Of a DNA stretch of 8,998 nt, positions 1-5,734 are shown piece after piece. The stretch covers positions 1-8,998 of the forward strand of contig CAKMZR010000054.1 in assembly GCA_929200455.1 (NCBI GenBank). Reading direction: 5' to 3'. The notes under the pieces are model-generated. The model worked only from the letters and a program-made list of their open reading frames with translations, had not been told where the DNA came from and ran no database searches. The translations under genes and the position numbers were made by a program. Origin of the DNA: an uncultured Alphaproteobacteria bacterium (GTDB lineage: Bacteria; Pseudomonadota; Alphaproteobacteria; CAKMZR01). Numbering within the stretch: position 1 is the first letter of the stretch; each line of letters begins with the position of its first letter.

Positions 1-1182
1 AGATAGGAGAGAGAGGTCAAGTTTTGAGGGCTGAGTTTCGAGGGCATATTCGATGATGGCGGCGGCATTTTTTTCTGTGAGTGGTTTTGGATTTCCTGCT
101 GCGGATGGGTCTTGAGCGGCGGCTGTGGCGATGGCGGAGATGTTGGGATTTTTGACGCCGAGTTCGTTAAGGTTTTGGGGTATATTTAGGGCTTGATTTT
201 GGGAGATACAGAATTGGAGGAAGCCGTCGAATCCGCCGTCGATATTGAGGAAGCGTGCGAGTTGTATAATTTTTTCTTCGATGACGTTTCTGTTGAAAGC
301 GAGGATGTAGGGAATGAGGACGGCATTTGTGGTTCCGTGGTGTGTGTGGTGTTGAGCTCCGATGGGGTGGCTAAGGGCGTGTATGGCGCCTAGTCCTTTT
401 TGGAAAGCGACGGCTCCCATGGATGCGGCGACCATCATGTGCGTGCGTTCATTTATGAGATGTGGATTTTTGAAGACGTGGGCAAGATTTTGGGTGACGA
501 GTTGGAGTCCTTCGAGGGCGATTCCTTGGCTCATGGGGTGGTAGAGGGGGGAAGAGAAGGCTTCGAGGCAGTGGGCGAAGGCGTCGAGTCCTGTGCCGGC
601 GGTGATGTGAGGGGGTAGGTCGAGGGTGAGTTCCGGGTCGAGTATGACGTGGGCGGGCAGCATTTTGGGGTGGAAGATAATTTTTTTGACGGCGTTGGAG
701 GTATTGGTGATGACGGATGCACGCCCGACTTCGGAACCTGTGCCGGCGGTTGTGGGAACGGCGATGATGGGATGGATGTTGTCATGATTGGCGTGTGTCC
801 AGAGGTCGCCGATGTCTTCGAAGTCCCAAACGGATTTTGTTTGTCCCACCATGAAGGCGAGGGTTTTCCCGAGATCGAGGCCGGATCCTCCCCCGAAAGC
901 GACGACGCCGTCAAATTGACCTTCGCGATAGAATTCGAGTCCTTTTTTTAGGTTGGTATCTGAGGGATTGGCATCGACACCTGAGAAGATGTCGGCATGA
1001 GGAAAAGAGTCTTGGAGGAGGGCGAATGTTTTTTGTGTGATGGGTAGGGAGGCGAGATTGCGGTCAGTGACGAGGAGAGGTTTTGAGAGGGAAGACTTTT
1101 TGCAGGCACCTGGAAGTTCTGAGATACGTCCTTTTCCAAGACTGATGAGGGTGGGGTAAGACCAGTTGGCGTGTAGGGTCAT
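1..1182 (-). CDS. Iron-containing (group III) alcohol dehydrogenase, C-terminus beyond window edge
   Basis: The product is an NAD(P)-dependent, metal-dependent alcohol dehydrogenase that would interconvert an alcohol and an aldehyde or ketone in the cytoplasm. The frame is open for 394 codons from the ATG at 1182-1180 to base 1, with no stop. Family members are usually about 380-400 residues, so only a short C-terminal piece should be missing. The nucleotide-binding GGGS is at residues 97-100 and the PTTAGTGSE motif at 143-151. Metal ligands by alignment to FucO-type enzymes are Asp200, His204, His268 and His282, with catalytic His272, all present. The N-terminus (WSYPT...GKGRISELP) is typical of the family, which supports the start. 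No Shine-Dalgarno is visible upstream. The gene is divergent from soeA, behind a sigma70-like promoter. The substrate cannot be read from sequence; 4-hydroxybutyrate, sulfoacetaldehyde or other short aldehydes are possible. The family call is firm, the substrate unknown. Confidence 0.9.
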   Translation of the reverse strand, partial: MTLHANWSYPTLISLGKGRISELPGACKKSSLSKPLLVTDRNLASLPITQKTFALLQDSFPHADIFSGVDANPSDTNLKKGLEFYREGQFDGVVAFGGGSGLDLGKTLAFMVGQTKSVWDFEDIGDLWTHANHDNIHPIIAVPTTAGTGSEVGRASVITNTSNAVKKIIFHPKMLPAHVILDPELTLDLPPHITAGTGLDAFAHCLEAFSSPLYHPMSQGIALEGLQLVTQNLAHVFKNPHLINERTHMMVAASMGAVAFQKGLGAIHALSHPIGAQHHTHHGTTNAVLIPYILAFNRNVIEEKIIQLARFLNIDGGFDGFLQFCISQNQALNIPQNLNELGVKNPNISAIATAAAQDPSAAGNPKPLTEKNAAAIIEYALETQPSKLDLSLLS

Positions 1183-1214
1183 GAGATACCGTGTATAGAA
1201 GGTGTTATGAGTTG

Positions 1215-1243
1215 TATATACGCTTTGGAGGGGTAGGAGTCAA
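1215..1243 (-). promoter_or_regulatory. Probable sigma70-type promoter for the Fe-ADH gene
   Basis: Read on the minus strand, TTGACT (1243-1238, 5 of 6 to the -35 consensus) is followed after exactly 17 bases by TATATA (1220-1215, 4 of 6 to the -10). Transcription would start near 1208, giving a leader of roughly 25 bases before the ATG at 1182. The spacing and the -35 box are good. The assignment rests on sequence match alone. Confidence 0.45.
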
Positions 1244-1254
1244 CGGAGGATAAT
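1225..1254 (+). promoter_or_regulatory. Weak candidate promoter for soeABC
   Basis: GATAAT at 1249-1254 matches the -10 consensus at 5 of 6 positions. The best upstream partner is TTGGAG at 1225-1230 (3 of 6), 18 bases away. It would give a leader of about 80 bases and would physically overlap the leftward promoter at 1215-1243. A competing candidate is TTGATT (1260-1265), 17 bases, then TCTTAT (1283-1288). Neither is strong, so a regulated or activator-dependent promoter is possible. Confidence 0.25.
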
Positions 1255-1341
1255 AGGGGTTGATTTTTTTGTTGGATATTGTTCTTATGGGTGGTTTTGG
1301 GAGGATCGGGTGAAGCGTATAGCCAAGGAATCTGAGAAGAG

Positions 1342-4128
1342 ATGAAGGAACCGTATGTAGAATTATCGCCTGAGGTATCGGAAGAGGTGAGGCAGACGAC
1401 GTGTTATATGTGTGCGTGTCGATGTGGTATTGATGTGCATATGAAGGATGGCAAGGTTGCGTATATTGAGGGCAACCGTTCGCACCCTGTGAACAAGGGA
1501 GTCTTGTGTGCGAAGGGTTCTGCGGGTGTGATGCAGGTGAATTCGCCTTCACGTCTTCGTTCTCCGTTGCGTAGGGTTGGCGAGCGTGGACGTGGAGAGT
1601 TTGAGGAGATTTCGTGGGAGGAGGCTTTGTCTGAGGTTACGGATCGTTTGTTGAAGATTCGGCGCGAGGCTCCGGAGAGGTTGGCATTTTTTACGGGTAG
1701 GGATCAGTCGCAGTCTTTTACGAGTTATTGGGCTCAAGAGTTTGGAACGCCGAACTATGCGGCTCATGGAGGATTTTGTTCTGTAAACATGGCGACGGCG
1801 GGCATTTACACGATGGGGGGAGCCTTTTGGGAGTTTGGTCAGCCAGATTTTGAGCGGACGAAGTATTTGATGTTGTTTGGAGTGGCAGAAGATCATGACA
1901 GCAATCCGATTAAGATGGGTTTGGGTAAGATGAAGGGTCGAGGAGCGAAGGTTGTGGGGGTGAATCCTGTGAGGACGGGTTACAATGCGATAGCGGATGA
2001 GTGGATAGGGATTACGCCTGGCAGTGACGGACTGTTTATTATGTCGTTGATCTATGAGTTGCTGAGGAGTGGGAAGGTGGATACGGATTATTTGTCTTGT
2101 TATACGAACGCGCCTTTTTTGTTGGAGGGAGGAGATGGGGAGCGTTCGGGTTTATTTTTGCGAGATGGTGATGGGAAGCCATTGGTGATGGATCGTGTGA
2201 GTGGTAAGCTTGTGGCGTTTGATGGTAAGGGTGTGAGGCCTGATCTGAGGGGAGACGGAAAGCACGAGACGGTTTTTGGCAAGTTGGTGGAGACGTATTT
2301 GTCGGACTGTTATGCACCGGAGAAGGTTTCGGAGAGGTGCGGGGTTCCTGTGGAGACGATTTGTCGCATTGCCTCGGAGTTGGCCCATGTGGCATTTGAG
2401 GAGAGTATAGAGCTTCCTATTGCGTGGACGGATTTTCGGGGAGAGCACCATGAGGTGATGTTGGGACGTCCTGTAAGTTTTCATGCGATGCGGGGTATTT
2501 CTGCACATGGGAATGGATTTCAGACGTGTCGTGCGTTGCATATTTTGCAGATATTGCTAGGGAGTGTGGAGGTTCCTGGAGGGTTTCGTTTTAAGCCACC
2601 TTATCCGAAGCCTGCAGAGATTCACCCGAAGCCGCATAGTGATTGTCATGTGAATTGTCCTCTTGACGGTCCTCATCTTGGGTTTGTGATGGGTCCTGAA
2701 GATTTGGCGTTGAAGATAGACGGCAGGGCTGCTCGGATAGACAAGGCGTTTACGTGGGAGAATCCTTTGTCGTCGCATGGTCTTATGCATATGGTGATCT
2801 CGAATGCGTATGCAGGAGATCCCTATAAGATTGATACGTTGTTTTTTTATATGGCGAATATGGCATGGAATTCTTCGATGGACACGGGTGGGGTAATGGA
2901 GAAGTTAACGGCGAAGGATGACGAGGGAAATTATGTGATTCCGTATATTGTGTACTCGGATGCGTATGCGTCGGAGATGGTGGCGTATGCTGATATTGTA
3001 TTGCCTGACACGACGTACTTGGAGCGACATGACTGTATATCTTTGCTGGATCGTCCGATAAGTGAGCCTGATGGAGCGGCGGATGCGATAAGGGGGCCGG
3101 TTGTGGACGCGGGTCGTGACGTGAGAGGTTTTCAGAGTGTATTGTGTGACTTGGGTCATCGTTTGGGTCTGGGAGGTTTTGTGACGGAGGATGGGGAGGC
3201 GAAGTACAAGGACTATGCAGATTACATTGTGCACCATGAGAGGAAGCCTGGGATAGGGCCTTTGTCTGGATATCGGGGTGAGGATGGCAGTCTTTCTGGT
3301 CGAGGTGGGGTGAACGAGGATCAGTTGGATCGTTATAAGGAGGGTGGAGGATTTTTTGTGTCACCGATAGAGGCGGGCTCTAGTTTTTATAAGCCGTGGA
3401 ATATGTCGTATCAGGATTGGGCGGTGGGGATGGGTTTTTATGAAAAGCCTTCGCCTTATGTATTTCAGTTGTATGTGGAGCCTTTGAGGAAGTTTCAGCT
3501 TGCGGCGGAGGGTTATGGAGAGATTCAGCCGCCCGATCATTTGAGGGATTCTTTGAAGTCGAGGATGACGCCTTTTCCTGAGTGGTATGAGAGTACGGAC
3601 GAGGATGATGATTATCCGTTGCATGCTTTGACTCAGAGGCCGATGGCGATGTATCATAGTTGGGGAAGTCAGAATGCGTGGTTGCGTCAGATTCACGGTA
3701 TGAATCCGTTGTATGTTCCGCTTAGGGTTTGGAGGGAACATGGTTTTGAGGAGGGAGATTGGGCGAAGGTGACATCGAGACACGGAGAGATTACGGTTCC
3801 TGTTGCTTTGCATAGGGGACTGAATGGTCATACGGTATGGACGTGGAATGCGATAGGCAAGCGTCGTGGGGCTTGGGGTCTTGGGGAGGGTTCACCGGAG
3901 TCGACGAAGGGATTTTTGTTGAATCACTTGATAGATGATTTGTTGCCGTTGAAGGATGGGGAGCGTGTATCGAATTCGGATCCTGTGACGGGACAGGCTG
4001 CATGGTTTGATCTGAAGGTGAGGTTGGAGAAGGTGAGTCCTCGAAAGAGTTCTGAGCCTGTATTTGAGGAATTGAAGTCACCTGTGGGCGTAGGTCCGAA
4101 GGTGGTATCGTTTAAGGTAGGCAGATGA
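1342..4128 (+). CDS. soeA: Sulfite dehydrogenase (quinone) catalytic molybdopterin subunit SoeA
   Basis: This is the large catalytic subunit of the DMSO-reductase superfamily, binding Mo-bis-MGD and one [4Fe-4S] cluster. SoeABC oxidises sulfite to sulfate on the cytoplasmic face of the inner membrane and feeds quinone. The 928-residue protein has no Tat signal, as expected for SoeA. The N-terminal cluster cysteines are C21, C24, C28 and C56 (Cx2Cx3Cx27C). The likely molybdenum ligand is C146 in GGFCSVNM. The C-terminal molybdopterin-dinucleotide domain covers roughly residues 750-890. An in-frame TGA at 1333-1335 rules out a longer start; AAGGAA at 1325-1330 is a rather distant ribosome site. 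The stop overlaps the soeB start by 4 nt. The family also contains polysulfide, thiosulfate and DMSO reductases. The missing signal peptide, the SoeB/SoeC partner types and the overall sequence character favour sulfite oxidation. Confidence 0.85.
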   Translation: MKEPYVELSPEVSEEVRQTTCYMCACRCGIDVHMKDGKVAYIEGNRSHPVNKGVLCAKGSAGVMQVNSPSRLRSPLRRVGERGRGEFEEISWEEALSEVTDRLLKIRREAPERLAFFTGRDQSQSFTSYWAQEFGTPNYAAHGGFCSVNMATAGIYTMGGAFWEFGQPDFERTKYLMLFGVAEDHDSNPIKMGLGKMKGRGAKVVGVNPVRTGYNAIADEWIGITPGSDGLFIMSLIYELLRSGKVDTDYLSCYTNAPFLLEGGDGERSGLFLRDGDGKPLVMDRVSGKLVAFDGKGVRPDLRGDGKHETVFGKLVETYLSDCYAPEKVSERCGVPVETICRIASELAHVAFEESIELPIAWTDFRGEHHEVMLGRPVSFHAMRGISAHGNGFQTCRALHILQILLGSVEVPGGFRFKPPYPKPAEIHPKPHSDCHVNCPLDGPHLGFVMGPEDLALKIDGRAARIDKAFTWENPLSSHGLMHMVISNAYAGDPYKIDTLFFYMANMAWNSSMDTGGVMEKLTAKDDEGNYVIPYIVYSDAYASEMVAYADIVLPDTTYLERHDCISLLDRPISEPDGAADAIRGPVVDAGRDVRGFQSVLCDLGHRLGLGGFVTEDGEAKYKDYADYIVHHERKPGIGPLSGYRGEDGSLSGRGGVNEDQLDRYKEGGGFFVSPIEAGSSFYKPWNMSYQDWAVGMGFYEKPSPYVFQLYVEPLRKFQLAAEGYGEIQPPDHLRDSLKSRMTPFPEWYESTDEDDDYPLHALTQRPMAMYHSWGSQNAWLRQIHGMNPLYVPLRVWREHGFEEGDWAKVTSRHGEITVPVALHRGLNGHTVWTWNAIGKRRGAWGLGEGSPESTKGFLLNHLIDDLLPLKDGERVSNSDPVTGQAAWFDLKVRLEKVSPRKSSEPVFEELKSPVGVGPKVVSFKVGR

Positions 4129-4859
4129 CATTATTACCGGAAAAAGTAGATAAGAAGTTGGGCTTGGTGATAGATTTGGACACGTGTGTGGGGTGTCATG
4201 CGTGTGTGGTTGCGTGCAAGGGTTGGAACACGGAGAACTATGGTTCTGCACTTTCTGACAAGGATGCGTATGGTGGAGATCCTGTGGGAACATTTTTGAA
4301 TCGCGTTCATAGTTATGAAGTTGAGCCGCCCTTGGGTGCGAGTCAGACGGTACATTTTCCGAAGTCGTGTCTGCACTGTGAGGATGCTCCGTGTGTGACG
4401 GTGTGTCCGACGGGGGCGAGTTACAAGCGGGAGGAGGATGGAATAGTTCTTGTGAACGAGGATGCGTGTATTGGCTGTGGTCTTTGTGCGTGGGCTTGTC
4501 CGTATGGAGCCCGAGAGTTGGATGGGGTGTCTGGAGTGATGAAGAAGTGTACATTGTGTGTGGATAGGATTTACAATGAGAATTTGGCGGAAGAGGATCG
4601 TGTGCCGGCGTGTGTGCGAACGTGTCCTGCGGGCGCGAGGCATTTTGGTGATTTGGGGGATGAGGAGAGTGATGTGAGTAAGTTGGTGCGGGAGCGTGGC
4701 GGCATGGATTTGATGCCGGAGATGGGGACGAAGCCTGTGAACAAGTATCTTCCGTTGCGTTCCCGAGATGAGGGTCTGGGGGTTCCTGCATTGGAGGAAG
4801 TTGCGAGTGAGCCGACGGGTTTTATGAGGTGGTTGGACAAAGTGTTGGAGAAGGTTTGA
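4125..4859 (+). CDS. soeB: Sulfite dehydrogenase iron-sulfur subunit SoeB (four [4Fe-4S] clusters)
   Basis: This is the electron-transfer subunit of the SoeABC complex, relaying electrons from the molybdenum subunit to the membrane anchor. The 244-residue protein carries sixteen cysteines in four ferredoxin-type groups: C21/24/27/31, C82/85/90/94, C115/118/121/125 and C142/145/163/167, with the cluster partners exchanged between groups as usual in DmsB/PsrB/NrfC-type proteins. The N-terminal stretch KLGLVIDLDTCVGCHACV is characteristic of SoeB-like proteins. There is no signal peptide, so the protein stays in the cytoplasm. The ATG at 4125 overlaps the soeA stop (ATGA), and AAGG at 4114-4117 lies 7 nt upstream, so translation is probably coupled. 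The stop TGA at 4857-4859 shares one base with the soeC start. All cluster ligands are intact. Confidence 0.88.
   Translation: MTLLPEKVDKKLGLVIDLDTCVGCHACVVACKGWNTENYGSALSDKDAYGGDPVGTFLNRVHSYEVEPPLGASQTVHFPKSCLHCEDAPCVTVCPTGASYKREEDGIVLVNEDACIGCGLCAWACPYGARELDGVSGVMKKCTLCVDRIYNENLAEEDRVPACVRTCPAGARHFGDLGDEESDVSKLVRERGGMDLMPEMGTKPVNKYLPLRSRDEGLGVPALEEVASEPTGFMRWLDKVLEKV
4847..4850 (+). promoter_or_regulatory. Ribosome binding site deciding the soeC start
   Basis: GGAG at 4847-4850, inside the 3' end of soeB, lies 8 nt ahead of the ATG at 4859. It supports that ATG over the in-frame GTG at 4829, which lies upstream of this site and would add ten non-hydrophobic residues. Confidence 0.55.
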
Positions 4860-5734
4860 TGCATCCTGCACCGTCTGTAATTTTTTTCACGTCATTTTCC
4901 GGATTGGGATTTGGGATGTTGATGTGGCTTGGTTCTGGGTTGCCTTTGTTGTGGGGTTTGGAAGCGTTTGTCTATTTTTTTGTGGCGTATGCTTTGAGTG
5001 TGGGAGGATTGTTGTCGTCGGTATTTCACTTAGGGAATCCGAAGAATGGTTTGAAGGCGTTTAGCCAGTGGCGTACGAGTTGGTTATCTCGAGAGGGTAT
5101 ATGTGCGGTGTTGTCTCTTTTGGTGATGGGATTGTACGGTATAGGTTTAATATTTTTGGAAGAGAATTGGTTTTTGTTGGGTTATGTGGGGAGTGTGTTG
5201 TCGTTTGGAACGGTATTCACGACGTCGATGATTTACATGCAGTTGAAGACGGTTCCGAGGTGGAACATGCTGTGGACGCCTGTATTGTTTATGGTGTTGT
5301 CGTGGGGTGGAGGTGCGTTGCTTGTGGGTGATGAGAATTTGTCATTATTTTTGTTGTTGTTGGGAGGCTGTGTTCAGGTGGTGGCTTGGTTGCGTGGAGA
5401 CAAGAGATTTTCTGAGGTGGGCGTTTCTTTGGAGAGTGCGACGGGACTTGGTTCTAGGGGTAGGGTGCGGATGTTTGAGTCTCCTCATACGGGGACGAAT
5501 TATTTGTTGAAGGAGATGGTCTACAAGGTGGGTCGGAAACATGCGAGGAAGCTTCGTGTGATGGGATTACTGTTGTTGTCGGTATTTCCTGTTTTGTTGT
5601 TATGGTTTTTGGGTGAATACGATTGGGTTGTGTGGTTTTCTGTCATTTTGCATGTGTTGGGACTTTTGACAGTTCGCTGGTTATTTTTTGCGGAAGCGGA
5701 GCATGTGGTGGGAGTCTATTACGGGAAGCGTTAG
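4859..5734 (+). CDS. soeC: Sulfite dehydrogenase membrane anchor SoeC (DmsC/NrfD-like)
   Basis: This integral membrane subunit anchors SoeAB to the cytoplasmic membrane and passes electrons to quinone. The 291-residue protein has about eight hydrophobic segments, roughly at residues 7-26, 30-56, 79-100, 104-127, 138-156, 160-177, 233-252 and 256-278. The family signature HLGNP (57-61) followed by WRTSWLSREG (71-80) is present. The ATG start giving MHPAPS was preferred because DmsC/SoeC-type proteins commonly begin this way, because it forms a TGATG junction with soeB, and because GGAG lies 8 nt upstream. A charged loop of about 55 residues (179-232) separates helices six and seven. The gene ends in TAG at 5732-5734, overlapping the end of the convergent bisC-like gene. 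Confidence is high for the family and slightly lower for the sulfite role. Confidence 0.85.
   Translation: MHPAPSVIFFTSFSGLGFGMLMWLGSGLPLLWGLEAFVYFFVAYALSVGGLLSSVFHLGNPKNGLKAFSQWRTSWLSREGICAVLSLLVMGLYGIGLIFLEENWFLLGYVGSVLSFGTVFTTSMIYMQLKTVPRWNMLWTPVLFMVLSWGGGALLVGDENLSLFLLLLGGCVQVVAWLRGDKRFSEVGVSLESATGLGSRGRVRMFESPHTGTNYLLKEMVYKVGRKHARKLRVMGLLLLSVFPVLLLWFLGEYDWVVWFSVILHVLGLLTVRWLFFAEAEHVVGVYYGKR

Larger units (their letters stand above)
1183..1341. other. Divergent intergenic region between the Fe-ADH gene and soeA
   Basis: These 159 bases separate two divergently transcribed genes and must hold the promoters of both, unless transcription of soeA starts elsewhere. Visible features are a perfect 8-base palindrome GTATATAC at 1214-1221, which overlaps the leftward -10 element, a T7 run at 1264-1270, and purine-rich sequence just ahead of soeA. 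No coding potential, tRNA or convincing hairpin was seen. The region is short enough for one regulator to act on both genes, but I do not recognise an operator. Confidence 0.6.

Noticed and set aside
193..951. Plus-strand open frames inside the Fe-ADH region
   Set aside because: They overlap the complete catalytic core of the alcohol dehydrogenase on the other strand and have no recognisable domain. I treat them as shadows.
2783..3831. Antisense open frames over the second half of soeA (193 and 156 codons)
   Set aside because: Same compositional artefact: Pro/His/Arg-rich products with no family resemblance, over clearly coding sequence.
4829..4858. Upstream GTG start for soeC
   Set aside because: It would overlap soeB by 31 nt and add ten residues not expected in the family. 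The ATG at 4859 has a correctly spaced GGAG and the typical MHPAPS beginning.
4078..4871. Two long open frames (237 and 245 codons) antisense to soeB, in different frames
   Set aside because: The minus strand here is A+C rich, so T-containing stop codons are rare in every frame. Both frames overlap an intact sixteen-cysteine ferredoxin subunit and give low-complexity His/Pro/Ser/Thr/Arg-rich products with no recognisable domain.
1342..5734. Calling the operon polysulfide/thiosulfate reductase (psr/phs) or DMSO reductase (dmsABC)
   Set aside because: Those catalytic subunits are normally exported with a Tat signal, and this one has none. The sequence character of all three subunits fits the SoeABC type better.
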